A DNA stretch of 64,000 nt from Chromatiaceae bacterium (GTDB taxonomy: Bacteria; Pseudomonadota; Gammaproteobacteria; Chromatiales; Chromatiaceae): NCBI GenBank assembly GCA_016714645.1, contig JADKCI010000004.1, forward strand, positions 310,001-374,000, given 5' to 3'. The notes beneath the pieces were generated by a model, which worked only from the letters and a program-made list of their open reading frames with translations, was not told where the DNA came from and did not search any database. Position 1 is the stretch's first letter. Each line of letters opens with the position of its first letter. Positions 23,409 through 32,313 of this stretch are shown in pieces. Both the position numbers and the translations under genes were made by a program.

Positions 23409-23440
23409 CCACCGGCCCAGACCATAAACGGGGAATTGAG

Positions 23441-23875
23441 ATGAGAACGAAGCGTGTGCGCCGCCGGCCCATCGCCGAGATCAATGTGGTGCCCTACATC
23501 GACGTTATGCTGGTGCTGCTGGTGATCTTCATGGTCACGGCGCCCCTCATTACCCAGGGCGTGAATGTCGAATTGCCCAAGGCCGAGGCCGAGGTCATTA
23601 GCGGGGAGACCACGGATCCGGTCGTCATCACCGTGGACCAGTTTGGCGATTTCTACCTGGACCTGGGTGAGGAACGCAATCTGCCGGTCGATGCCGTGAC
23701 CCTGCAGGGCCGGCTCGGGACCGTCCTGCGGCATAACCCCAAACTGCCCATCCTGGTCAAGGGCGATGCCGCCGTGGATTATGGCAAGGTGGTCCAGGCC
23801 ATGGTGCTGGCCCAAGGCGCCGGGGCGCCAAGCGTCGGGCTGATCACGGTGCCGCCGGAGCGCCCAGAGCCTTGA
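23441..23875 (+). CDS. tolR: TolR, inner-membrane motor protein
   Basis: 144-residue ExbD/TolR protein. One membrane helix near the N-terminus with the proton-carrying Asp (EINVVPYIDVMLVLLVIFMV), followed by a periplasmic domain of about 100 residues. Partner of TolQ. Ribosome site ACGGGGA ends eight bases before the ATG. The stop is one base away from the tolA start, so translation is likely coupled. Confidence 0.96.
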   Translation: MRTKRVRRRPIAEINVVPYIDVMLVLLVIFMVTAPLITQGVNVELPKAEAEVISGETTDPVVITVDQFGDFYLDLGEERNLPVDAVTLQGRLGTVLRHNPKLPILVKGDAAVDYGKVVQAMVLAQGAGAPSVGLITVPPERPEP

Positions 23876-23876
23876 T

Positions 23877-25111
23877 ATGTGGCAGACGGCGCGCCGCAAT
23901 CCAGGCGCCCTCATCGCGGCCATCCTGCTGCACCTGGTCCTGGCTATTCTCGCCCTGACGGGTGTGGACTGGCTGGATTGGGGGGCGGAGCAGGTCGCCA
24001 GGCCCCAGGTGGTGCAGGCGACTATCGTCGATGCCGGAACCCTGAAGTCCGAGGCCGAGCGCCTGGATCAGGCCAGGGACGAGCGGGAGCAAGCCAGCCG
24101 GGAAGTGGAGCGCCAGGCGGCGGAGCGTGAGCGTCAGGCGGCCGAGGAGCGCGCCCAGGTGGAAGAGAGCGAACGCCAGCAAGCGGCGGAGGAACGCCAA
24201 CGCCAGGAGGAGCAGGAACGACTCGCCCAGATCGAGGCCCAGCGTCAGGCCGAGGAGACGGCAAGGCTTCAGGCCGGGCAAAAGCGCCAGGCCGAGGAAA
24301 ACGTCTGGCTGAGGAGATGGCCAAGCGCCAGGCCGAGGAGAGACGTCAGGCCGAGCAGGAGGCTAAGCGCCAAGCCGAGGAAAAGCGCCAGGCCGAGGAG
24401 CAGGCCAAGCGCCAAGCCGAGGAGACAGCAAGGCTTCAGGCCGAGCAAAAACGTTTGGCCGAGGAACGGCGTCTGGCCGAGGAGATGGCCAAGCGTCAGG
24501 CCGAGGAAAAGCGTTTGGCCGAAGAGATGGCCAAGCGCCAGGCCGAGGAAAAGCGTCAAGCGGAAGAGGCTGCGCGGCAGGCGGAGCAAAACCGCCAGCT
24601 TGAAGAAGCGGCTCGTCTTGCCGAAAGTAAACGGCAGGCGGAGGAGGCGGAGGAGGCGGCAAGGCGGCAAGCAGAGCAAAAGCGTCAGGCCGAGGAGCAA
24701 CGCCAGGCGGAGCGGGAGGCCCGTCGCCAGGCCGAGGAGGCCGCGCGACTGGCCCAGGAGGAGGAATTAGCCGCGGCGGCCCTGGCGGAGGCGCAGAGAG
24801 CGGAAAGCCCAGAGCCGGCGGAACCCCTGGCCAGCGAGATCCAGTACTACGCCGCCGCCATCCGCAACCGTATCCAGCCCTTCTGGGTCCACCCCCCCGG
24901 CAGTCGGCGCGATCTTTCCTGCACCGTCGGGGTCCAACTGCTGCCGAGTGGCGATGTCGTGCCCGATAGCGTCCGCATCCTGAACCCCAGTGGCGATCTG
25001 GCCTACGATCGTTCCGTGGTCGCCGCTATCTATAAGGCCTCGCCGCTACCTGTCCCCCCGGGCCGCCTGTTCGAGGAGTTTCGCGATTTCAAGTTCGTCT
25101 TCAAGCCTTAA
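23877..25111 (+). CDS. tolA: TolA, with an apparent single-base frameshift near 24,298
   Basis: TolA spans the periplasm and links the TolQR motor to Pal/TolB. The first part (23877 to about 24300) encodes the cytoplasmic start, one membrane helix (ALIAAILLHLVLAILALTGV) and the beginning of a long Ala/Glu/Gln/Arg coiled coil. After the codons A-E-E the frame is lost and continues one base earlier (frame ending at 25111) with the same QAEExRxAEE pattern, then the C-terminal globular domain (IQYYAAAIRNRIQPFWVHPP...FKFVFKP). One A missing in the AAAA run at 24297-24300 would explain it; repaired length is about 411 residues. The break may be a sequencing error or a true mutation; the rest shows no decay. 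Confidence 0.88.
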
Positions 25112-25140
25112 GGATGATCACGTCAAGAGACCCGCTACCC

Positions 25141-26433
25141 ATGAAAAGACTCTTCCTTCTCTCCCTGCTGCTGGTCGGGCTGGCCAGGCCCGCGCTGGCT
25201 GACTTGACCATCGAGATCGTTGGCGGCCAGGAAGGGGCACAGCCCATCGCCGTGGTGCCCTTCGGTGCCCCGGAGGGCGTGGGCGGGACCATGGAAGACC
25301 TGGCCCAGGTGATCGCCGCCGATCTGGGGCGTACCGGCCGTTTCAAGCCCCTGCCACGCGGGGATATGCCGGCTAATCCCCAGACGGCGGAGGCGGTGGA
25401 TCTGCGGGATTGGCGCGTGCTGGCCATGAATAATCTGGTGGTGGGTCAGATCAACCGTCGGCCCGACGGCCTGTACCAGGTGGACTTCGCGCTCATTGAT
25501 GTTTATAGCGGCGAGCAACTGGCGATCATGAGCCTGCCAAGCAGTCCCGCCGAACTGCGCTACACCGCCCACCGGATCGCGGACATCATCTACGAGCGTC
25601 TCACCGGCGCCCCTGGCGCCTTTACCAGCCGCCTGGCCTATGTCACCAGCGAGTGGGGGGTGGATGGTCAGCGGGTGACCCTGCGGGTAGCGGACGCGGA
25701 CGGCCATAATCCCCAGACCATCGTCTCCTCCAAGGAACCCCTCATGTCCCCGGCCTGGTCGCCGGATGGCCGTCGCCTGGCCTACGTCTCCTTCGAGAGT
25801 CGTCAGACCGCCGTCTTCGTCCAGGAGTTGGCCACGGGCCGGCGCGAGCGGGTGGCCTCCTTCCCGGGCATCAACAGCTCCCCGGCCTGGTCGCCGGATG
25901 GCAACCGCCTGGCCCTGACGCTCTCCCGGGACGGCAATCCGGAGATTTATGTCCTTGACCTCTACTCCCGCGCGACTACGCGCCTCACGAATAGCCCCGG
26001 CATCGACACCGAGGCGGCCTGGTCACCGGATGGCAGCGAGATCTACTTCACCTCCGGGCGGGGCGGCGATCCCCAGATCTATCGCATGCCCGCCACGGGT
26101 GGCGAGGCCACGCGCGTGACCTTCGAGCGCGACTATAACGGCCGCGCCTCTCTGTCGCCGGACGGGCGCTCCCTGGTGATGGTGACCCGCGTCAATGGCC
26201 AGTTTCGCATCGCCCTCATGGACCTGGCGACGCGCGCCACGCGCCTGCTGAGCCGGGGAGGGCTAGACGAGTCGCCGAGTTTCGCGCCGAATGGCAGCAT
26301 GGTAATTTACGCCACCCAGAGCAACGGTCGCGGCGTCCTGGCCGTGGTCTCCACCGATGGCAAGGTGGGCCAGCGTCTCTCCCAGGATGCGAGCGAGGTG
26401 CGCGAGCCCGCCTGGTCCCCTCCGCCACCCTGA
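25141..26433 (+). CDS. tolB: TolB, periplasmic beta-propeller protein
   Basis: 430-residue periplasmic protein that binds Pal and TolA. Signal peptide MKRLFLLSLLLVGLARPALA, then an N-terminal alpha/beta domain (IAVVPFG...LGRTGRFKPLPR) and a six-bladed propeller with repeated PAWSPDGxRLAY motifs (residues about 200-425). I chose ATG 25141 because it begins the signal peptide; an in-frame ATG at 25114 would add nine polar residues. It ends with WSPPPP. Twenty-three bases separate it from pal. Confidence 0.96.
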   Translation: MKRLFLLSLLLVGLARPALADLTIEIVGGQEGAQPIAVVPFGAPEGVGGTMEDLAQVIAADLGRTGRFKPLPRGDMPANPQTAEAVDLRDWRVLAMNNLVVGQINRRPDGLYQVDFALIDVYSGEQLAIMSLPSSPAELRYTAHRIADIIYERLTGAPGAFTSRLAYVTSEWGVDGQRVTLRVADADGHNPQTIVSSKEPLMSPAWSPDGRRLAYVSFESRQTAVFVQELATGRRERVASFPGINSSPAWSPDGNRLALTLSRDGNPEIYVLDLYSRATTRLTNSPGIDTEAAWSPDGSEIYFTSGRGGDPQIYRMPATGGEATRVTFERDYNGRASLSPDGRSLVMVTRVNGQFRIALMDLATRATRLLSRGGLDESPSFAPNGSMVIYATQSNGRGVLAVVSTDGKVGQRLSQDASEVREPAWSPPPP

Positions 26434-26456
26434 TCGGCGCCACCTGGAGCAAGCCC

Positions 26457-26963
26457 ATGAATAAGCCTATCACCCCGATTGCCGTCCTGATGATCGCGGC
26501 CCTGGGGCTCGCTGGATGTGCCAGCGAGCTCACCCAAACGACCGCACCCAAAACCGTTTCAGGCGGCGGGGCCGCCGTCACCGTCGGGGTGGCCGACCGC
26601 GCCCCGCCCCCAGGATTGAATGACCCTAACAGCCCCCTGTCCCAGCGGGTCATCTACTTCGATTACGATAACAGCAACATCAAGCCTGAGTTTGTCGAGG
26701 TTTTGCGGGCCCACGCCCGTTATATCGCCACCACCCCCAAGGCCAAGGTGATGCTGGAGGGGCATACCGACGAGCGCGGGACCCGCGAATATAATCTGGC
26801 CCTCGCCGAGGATCGCGCCGGTGCCGTGCGGCGCTTCATGCGCGCCGAGGGCGCGGCCGAGCCTCAGCTCGGGATTCTGACCTTTGGCGAGGAAAAGCCC
26901 ACCCAGCCCGGTCAGGGCGAACAGATCTGGGCGTTGAATCGCCGCGTCGAACTTGTTTATTGA
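26457..26963 (+). CDS. pal: Pal, peptidoglycan-associated lipoprotein
   Basis: 168-residue outer-membrane lipoprotein. Lipobox LAGC with Cys 21; OmpA-like peptidoglycan-binding domain from about residue 62 (VIYFDYDNSNIKPE...LEGHTDERGTREYNLALAEDRA, ending ALNRRVELVY). It anchors the outer membrane to the cell wall and works with TolB. Ten bases separate it from cpoB. Confidence 0.97.
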   Translation: MNKPITPIAVLMIAALGLAGCASELTQTTAPKTVSGGGAAVTVGVADRAPPPGLNDPNSPLSQRVIYFDYDNSNIKPEFVEVLRAHARYIATTPKAKVMLEGHTDERGTREYNLALAEDRAGAVRRFMRAEGAAEPQLGILTFGEEKPTQPGQGEQIWALNRRVELVY

Positions 26964-26973
26964 GGCCATCTCT

Positions 26974-27855
26974 ATGAATCGCCATCGCCTTTCCCTCGCC
27001 ATCGTCAGCCTGATCGCCCTGTCGCCAGCCTGGTCGTCCGCCGCCGATATCGAGGGTCGCGTGACCCGCATCGAAAATATGCTCGACAACCAGCGGGGTT
27101 CCGATCTGACCCTCCAGATGCAGGGCATGGAGCGAGAACTCCAACGGCTGCGTGGCTTGGTGGAGCAGCAAAAATACGAACTGGAAAACCTCAAACGGCT
27201 GCAAGGGGCGAGCCCTTTGAGTGGTCCGGCGGGGCAGGGGGCCCAGGCTGGGGAACCCCCGGTCGATCAAGCGGTGGTGCCAGCGGCCCCGGCAGTGGCT
27301 CGGGGGCAGCCCTCCGCCGTGGGGGAGGTAGCGAGGCCTCGCGCGGGTGTCGAGTCACAGGTGCCGCCGCTCTTGTCCGTCGCGACCCCCGAGCCCGGGG
27401 AGCCCGAGGAGACCCAGCCCGCCGCGGTGGCCCCGCCGCCGGTGGCGGAGCAGGCCCCCCCGCTGTCGTCGGGCGAGCAGGAGGCCTATATCAAGGCCGT
27501 CGAGCCGCTCAAGCAGCGGCGTTTCGAGGAGGCCTCCGTCGCCCTGACCGACTTTCTGGCCCGGTATCCTGATAGCGCGAATGCCGACAAGGCCCACTTC
27601 TGGCTCGCCGAGACCCATTACGTCAATCGCAACATCCCGGCGGCCCTTGCGGAATTCCAGGGCGTCCTCAAGGACTATCCCAAGAGTTCCAAGGTGCCGG
27701 GCGCCCTGCTCAAGATTGGTTACATCCAGGACGACGCCAAGGACCCCAAGGCCGCCCGCATCACCCTGGAGGAGGTTGTCCGCCGCTTCCCCCAAAGTGG
27801 CGAGGCCCGTCTCGCCCAGTCCCGTCTGGACCAGATGCGCAAGGAAGGGCGCTAA
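26974..27855 (+). CDS. cpoB: CpoB (YbgF), cell-division coordinator
   Basis: 293-residue periplasmic protein. Signal peptide (LAIVSLIALSPAWSSA), a coiled-coil trimerisation segment (about 25-80: IEGRVTRIENMLDNQ...LRGLVEQQKYELENLKRL), a long Pro/Ala/Glu linker (about 85-170), and three TPR-like repeats (YIKAVEPLKQRRFEEASVAL onwards). CpoB couples peptidoglycan synthesis by PBP1B to Tol-driven constriction. The linker is longer than in E. coli. Last gene of the tol-pal operon; a minus-strand gene converges 15 bases further on. Confidence 0.93.
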   Translation: MNRHRLSLAIVSLIALSPAWSSAADIEGRVTRIENMLDNQRGSDLTLQMQGMERELQRLRGLVEQQKYELENLKRLQGASPLSGPAGQGAQAGEPPVDQAVVPAAPAVARGQPSAVGEVARPRAGVESQVPPLLSVATPEPGEPEETQPAAVAPPPVAEQAPPLSSGEQEAYIKAVEPLKQRRFEEASVALTDFLARYPDSANADKAHFWLAETHYVNRNIPAALAEFQGVLKDYPKSSKVPGALLKIGYIQDDAKDPKAARITLEEVVRRFPQSGEARLAQSRLDQMRKEGR

Positions 27856-27870
27856 CGGCCGGCGCCCGTA

Positions 27871-28296
27871 TCAGGGCAGGCGCTCGATTTGGCGGATGAG
27901 GGTGTCGTAGCGTTCCCCCAAGGCCGCGGGCATGCCCGCCTCCTTGGCGCCGGCGCAGCCGCCGGCCTCCTTGAGCCGGGCGAGAAATTCTTCCTGTAAC
28001 CGCGTCTGGGCGCGGCGGTAGGAGCCTTCGGGGAAGAAATCGTCCTGGACCTCCAGCACCGTCATGCGGAACTTGCTGGCCAGGGTCTTGTTCAGGTTGT
28101 CGGTGCGGCGACCGGACTGGTCACTCCGGCAGCGGGCGTTATAAAGATCGAAATCGGCGGCGGCGCTCACGGCCTCGACCAGCAATCGCTGGGTATTCTC
28201 GTCCAACAAGGGCTGAGCCGAGGACAGCCCGGACGCTAGGACCAGCGCCGCCAGGACGCCAGATCGCCGCCAACCGGTAGGGTGGGGGGTGCTCAT
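27871..28296 (-). CDS. small exported protein of unknown function
   Basis: 141-residue protein with a probable signal peptide (SGVLAALVLASGLSSAQP, cleavage near residue 28). The mature part is mostly helical and charged, with two Cys (NARC, GGCAG) that could form a disulfide in the periplasm. No domain recognised. It lies 13 bases downstream of the SDR gene on the same strand and may be co-transcribed with it; it converges on cpoB. Confidence 0.7.
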   Translation of the reverse strand: MSTPHPTGWRRSGVLAALVLASGLSSAQPLLDENTQRLLVEAVSAAADFDLYNARCRSDQSGRRTDNLNKTLASKFRMTVLEVQDDFFPEGSYRRAQTRLQEEFLARLKEAGGCAGAKEAGMPAALGERYDTLIRQIERLP

Positions 28297-28309
28297 GGGT
28301 GACCTGGGG

Positions 28310-29020
28310 TCAACTCTGCCCGTAAACGGGAATGGCGGCCCCGCTGACGGCGCGGGCGGCGTCGGAGACCAGGAAGAGGATGACGTCGGCGAGGGCGGCG
28401 GTGGTCACCCAGCGGCTCGGGTCCGCGTCCGGCATGGCGGCGCGATTCTGGGGGGTGTCCAGGGTGCCGGGAAGGACGCAATTCACCCGGATGCCAGCAT
28501 CCCGATGCTCCTCGGCCAGGCTCTCGGTAAGGCGGATGACCACGGACTTGGCGGCGCAGTAGGGGGCCATGTGACCCTGGCCTTTCAGGGCGGCACGGGC
28601 GGCCACGTTGACGATGATGCCGCCGCCCGCCGCCAGGAGGTGGGGGATGACGGCGCGGCAGCTATTGAAGACGGTCCGGGCATTGAGGTCCATCATCTGG
28701 TCCCAGTCCGCGTCCGGGGTCTCGTGGAGGGGTGGCCCCATGGTGAAGCCACCGGCGACATTGGCTAGGATGTCGATGCGACCGAAGCGCGTCATGACGG
28801 CGGCGATGGCCTCATTCACCCCTTGGGGATCGATGAGATCGACGGTGAAGGCGGCGCTCTCGATACCCACCAGGCCTGCGCGCGTGGCCTCCAGGGCCTC
28901 GACATGGTGGCCAAGGAGGGCGATGCTCGCCCCTTGGGCGGCCAGGGCCTGGCAGACGGCCTGACCGAGATTGCCGGCGGCGCCGGTGACGATAGCGACC
29001 TTGCCCTTGAGTTCTGGCAT
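28310..29020 (-). CDS. short-chain dehydrogenase/reductase with Ala at the catalytic Ser position
   Basis: 236-residue Rossmann-fold SDR. Cofactor motif TGAAGNLGQAV, NVAGG, and active-site YCAAK with C-terminal IRVNCVLPGTLDTPQNR. In classical SDRs a Ser lies about 13 residues before the Tyr; here that region reads NVAARAALKG, with no Ser, so activity may be reduced or depend on another residue. A related subfamily with NVGA at this place exists, so the change may be a family feature. Substrate unknown. Divergent from lapB. Confidence 0.87.
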   Translation of the reverse strand: MPELKGKVAIVTGAAGNLGQAVCQALAAQGASIALLGHHVEALEATRAGLVGIESAAFTVDLIDPQGVNEAIAAVMTRFGRIDILANVAGGFTMGPPLHETPDADWDQMMDLNARTVFNSCRAVIPHLLAAGGGIIVNVAARAALKGQGHMAPYCAAKSVVIRLTESLAEEHRDAGIRVNCVLPGTLDTPQNRAAMPDADPSRWVTTAALADVILFLVSDAARAVSGAAIPVYGQS

Positions 29021-29226
29021 GGATGGACTCCCGATGGTTGTCGTTTAACGGGCCGGCGGTTCCCGCCTCCCAGTGCCGGGGGGCAATCCCTGGGGTCGGG
29101 CCAGTCTCGCCGGCTCCTTGCCTGCTATCATAGCCGCATCTTCCGGGCTTCGGACACAGATGCCGTGGATTCACCCGCGCCTAAGCTCTCTCCCCCCTCA
29201 CCCCTAAACAGGTTTGCCCCGCCGTC

Positions 29227-30417
29227 ATGAGCGAATGGATCCTGCTGCTCCTGCCCATGGCCGCCGCCTCTGGCTGGTGGGCCGCGACGCGGAGCGCCCA
29301 GCGCGCTGGCGGGGGCGGGGCCCCCGACCCCGCCTATTTTCGTGGACTCAACTATCTGCTCGACGACCAGCCGGACAAGGCCATCGATGTCTTCGTCAAG
29401 CTGGCGGAGATGGACAGCGAGACGGCCGAGGTGCAGTTGGCCCTGGGGGGGCTCTTTCGTCGCCGGGGGGAGGTGGACCGGGCCATCCGCGTTCATCAGG
29501 GCCTCATGGCCCGCCAGGATCTCCCCAAGCCCCTGCGGGCCCTGGCCCTGCGGGAATTGGCTCAGGACTACCTGCGCGCTGGCCTCTTCGACCGCGCCGA
29601 ACGCCTCTTCGAGGAGCTGACGGGATTTCGCGACCATCGCCGCCTGGCCCTGACCAGTCTGCTCGACATCTTTCAGCAAGAAAAGGACTGGCGCCGCTGC
29701 CTGGAGACCGCCGACCGGCTCCAAAGCCGGCTCGGCGAGTCCATGGGCCCCGCCATGGCCCATTACCAGTGCGAACTGGCGGAGGAGGCCCTGCGCCAGG
29801 GTGACGACGAAGGCGCCGAAACCTGTCTGCGCAATGCCCTGGCGACGGACCCGGGCTGCGTCCGCGCCACCCTGCTTCAGGCGCGCCTCGTCCTGGACCG
29901 CGGCGAGGCGGACCGCGCCATCCATCTCTACCGCCGGGTCGGCGACCAGGGGCCCCACTTCCTGCCCGAAATCCTCCCGGGGCTGCTGGAGGCCTTTCGT
30001 GGCCGCCCACCCTCGGACCTGCTGGAGACCCTGCGCGCCCTGCATCGCGAACATCCCAACGGCGCCTTGCTGTTGGCCATGGCCGATGCGGTCGAGCGGG
30101 TCGAGGGGCGTCAGCCCGCGATCCGCCTGCTGGTCGATTATGTGGGCGGCCACGCCGACCTGGCCGCCGTCGAGCGCCTGCTGGAACTGCGTGAACTGCC
30201 CCTGAGCGCCGAGGGGGCCGAGGCCCTGGACATGCTGCGAACCCTAGGCCGGGTCGCGCGCTATCTGCGCTCGCGCCAGCCCCGCTATCAGTGCGATCAT
30301 TGCGGTTTCGTCGCCCGCCGTCTCCACTGGCAGTGCCCCGGCTGTAAGCACTGGGCCAGTATTCTGCCGGTCCAGCCCGCTACCCTCGGCGATGGCTTGG
30401 AAGCGGCGGTTGTCTAG
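29227..30417 (+). CDS. lapB: LapB (YciM), LPS assembly regulator
   Basis: 396-residue inner-membrane-anchored TPR protein. One N-terminal helix (WILLLLPMAAASGWWAA), nine or so TPR-like repeats (YFRGLNYLLDDQPDKAIDVF onwards), and a C-terminal rubredoxin-like zinc/iron knuckle (CDHCGF and CPGCKHW). LapB directs FtsH to degrade LpxC and so limits lipid A synthesis. Length and ends match the family. pyrF follows after 38 bases, the usual gammaproteobacterial order. Confidence 0.93.
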   Translation: MSEWILLLLPMAAASGWWAATRSAQRAGGGGAPDPAYFRGLNYLLDDQPDKAIDVFVKLAEMDSETAEVQLALGGLFRRRGEVDRAIRVHQGLMARQDLPKPLRALALRELAQDYLRAGLFDRAERLFEELTGFRDHRRLALTSLLDIFQQEKDWRRCLETADRLQSRLGESMGPAMAHYQCELAEEALRQGDDEGAETCLRNALATDPGCVRATLLQARLVLDRGEADRAIHLYRRVGDQGPHFLPEILPGLLEAFRGRPPSDLLETLRALHREHPNGALLLAMADAVERVEGRQPAIRLLVDYVGGHADLAAVERLLELRELPLSAEGAEALDMLRTLGRVARYLRSRQPRYQCDHCGFVARRLHWQCPGCKHWASILPVQPATLGDGLEAAVV

Positions 30418-30455
30418 GTAAGCCGGGGAAACAGGTCTAAAAGGGGGAAATCCAG

Positions 30456-31125
30456 TTGGAGCAAGAACCGCGCATCATCGTTGCCCTGGACTTTGCGCGC
30501 CAGGAACCCGCCCTGGCCCTGGTCGAGCGCCTGGACCCGCGCCGCTGCCGCCTCAAGGTCGGCAAGGAGATGTTCACCCGCTGCGGCCCGGCCTTGGTCG
30601 ATCGCCTGGGCGGCATGGGGTTTCCAGGTCTTTCTCGACCTCAAATTCCACGATATCCCCAACACGGTGGCGGCCGCCTGCGTCGCGGCGGCGGACCTGG
30701 GGGTCTGGATGACCAACCTCCATGCCTCCGGCGGTCGCCGCATGATGGAGGCCGCGCGGGAGGCCTTGGCCCAGCGGGCCAATCCGCCCCTGCTCATCGC
30801 CGTCACCGTCCTGACCAGCCTGGACGCCAGCGACCTGGAGGCCATCGGCTGCCCCGGCGAGCCCCGCCAGCGGGTGCTGCGCCTCGCCACCCTGGCCCGG
30901 GATGCGGGTCTCGACGGCGTGGTCTGTTCCCCCCAGGAAGCGGCGCCCGTGCGCGCCGCCCTGGGGCCCGGCTTCCGGCTGGTGACCCCGGGCGTCCGTC
31001 CCGCGGGGGCCGCCGTCGGTGATCAGAAGCGGGTCATGACCCCCGCCGAGGCCCGGGCCGCCGGTGCGGATTACCTGGTCATTGGCCGGCCCATCACGGC
31101 GGCCGCCGATCCCTGGCGGCGCTGA
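30456..31125 (+). CDS. pyrF: Orotidine 5'-phosphate decarboxylase, with an apparent one-base insertion near 30,627
   Basis: PyrF makes UMP from OMP. It starts at TTG 30456, eight bases after a strong AAGGGGG ribosome site: IIVALDFARQEPALAL...LKVGKEMF, through DRLGGMGF. The expected continuation QVFLDLKFHDIPNTV, with the catalytic Lys-Asp-Lys region, is in the +1 frame; an extra C in TTTCC around 30626-30628 would explain this. The second frame runs to 31125 and ends normally (ADYLVIGRPITAAADP). Repaired length about 222 residues. Because pyrF is needed for pyrimidine synthesis unless a second copy exists, a sequence error is as likely as a mutation. Confidence 0.88.
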
Positions 31126-31171
31126 CCATGATCGAGAACGAATTAGGATCCTAACCAGGATGAGGGTTGGT

Positions 31172-31204
31172 CCAGGGTTCCTGGCCGGACCCTGGGCTTT
31201 CTTA
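31172..31204 (+). terminator. probable intrinsic terminator after pyrF
   Basis: A stem with perfect 7-bp arms (CCAGGGT 31172-31178, ACCCTGG 31189-31195) is followed by GCTTTCTT. It lies 46 bases after pyrF and 60 bases before galU. Confidence 0.45.
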
Positions 31205-31264
31205 GTCACGCCAGCCCCGGCATCGCCCAGGATGAGGGGCCATCACATCGAGCGAAGGTTTCCG

Positions 31265-32137
31265 ATGGCCATAATTCGCAAAGCCGTATTTCCCGTCGCG
31301 GGTCTGGGGACCCGCTTCTTGCCGGCCACCAAGGCCAGCCCCAAGGAGATGTTGCCGGTAGTGGATAAGCCACTCATCCAGTACGCGGCGGAGGAGTCCG
31401 AGGCGGCCGGCATTTCGCAGTTGATCTTCGTGACCGGTCGGGCCAAGCGCTCCATCGAGGACCATTTCGACAAGGCCTACGAGGTGGAGGCCGAACTCAG
31501 CAACGCCGGTAAAAAGGACCTGCTGGACATCGTCCGCAACATCTTGCCACCCCATGTGACCTGTATCTACCTGCGCCAGGCCGAGGCCCTGGGTCTGGGC
31601 CATGCCGTCCTCTGCGCCAAGCCCGTGGTGGGGCACGAGCCCTTTGCCGTCCTGCTTGCGGATGACCTCATCAAGGGTGATGGCCAGGGCGTCGTGGCCC
31701 AGATGGCCGACGTTTACGAACGTTATGGCTGCTCGGTGCTGTGTGTCGAAGAAGTGCCCTGGGATGAGACCAACAAGTACGGTATCGTCGAGACCGAAAA
31801 GGGGCGGGATGGCGAATTGCGGGTCACCTCCATCGTCGAAAAACCCGCGCCCCAGGACGCCAAGTCCAACCTCGCCGTGGTTGGCCGTTACCTGCTCACC
31901 CCGCGTATCTTCGCCAAGCTGGAGACCACCGGGCGCGGCAAGGGCGGCGAGATCCAGCTCACCGACGCCATCTCCGCCCTGCTTCAGGATGAGCCCGTCA
32001 TCGCCTACCCCTTCCGCGGCAAGCGCTACGACTGCGGCAGCAAGCTCGGCTACCTTCAGGCCCAGGTCGAATTGGGTCTGGCCCACAAGGACTTGGGCGA
32101 GGATTTCCGCGCCTACCTGCGCGGCCTGGAGTTCTGA
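31265..32137 (+). CDS. galU: UTP-glucose-1-phosphate uridylyltransferase
   Basis: 290-residue GalU, making UDP-glucose for envelope polysaccharides. The N-terminal nucleotide-binding motif GLGTRFLPATKASPKEMLPV, VDKPLIQYAAEE and C-terminal GKRYDCGSKLGYLQA are all present, and the length is normal. I start at MAIIRKAVFPVAG; the upstream frame extension is Pro/Arg-rich and overlaps a terminator. UDP-glucose is also the donor used by the large glucan synthase at 49.9-58.5 kb. Confidence 0.95.
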   Translation: MAIIRKAVFPVAGLGTRFLPATKASPKEMLPVVDKPLIQYAAEESEAAGISQLIFVTGRAKRSIEDHFDKAYEVEAELSNAGKKDLLDIVRNILPPHVTCIYLRQAEALGLGHAVLCAKPVVGHEPFAVLLADDLIKGDGQGVVAQMADVYERYGCSVLCVEEVPWDETNKYGIVETEKGRDGELRVTSIVEKPAPQDAKSNLAVVGRYLLTPRIFAKLETTGRGKGGEIQLTDAISALLQDEPVIAYPFRGKRYDCGSKLGYLQAQVELGLAHKDLGEDFRAYLRGLEF

Positions 32138-32161
32138 AATAACCTTGAAGTCACGGGAAAT

Positions 32162-32183
32162 GGGCTTGCCGCGAGGCAGGCCC
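32162..32183 (+). terminator. hairpin after galU
   Basis: 9-bp stem with one G-U pair (32162-32170 with 32175-32183) closed by a GCGA tetraloop. No T-run. It may end galU transcription; the CDF gene starts 130 bases later. Confidence 0.35.
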
Positions 32184-32313
32184 CCTGGCTGCCAGGATCC
32201 TTAATACCGCCAGGAATTGGCAAGAGCCGGTCAGGGGTTGAAACCCTTACTCGACCGGCCATTGGCCGCGCAACCCACTCCTTCTTCCAGCCTTCCCTTT
32301 CAGAGGTCTTGCC

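Noticed and set aside
24280..24310. Programmed -1 frameshifting in tolA
   Set aside because: The site does not form a standard slippery heptamer, so a missing base is the simpler explanation, although read data would be needed to be sure.
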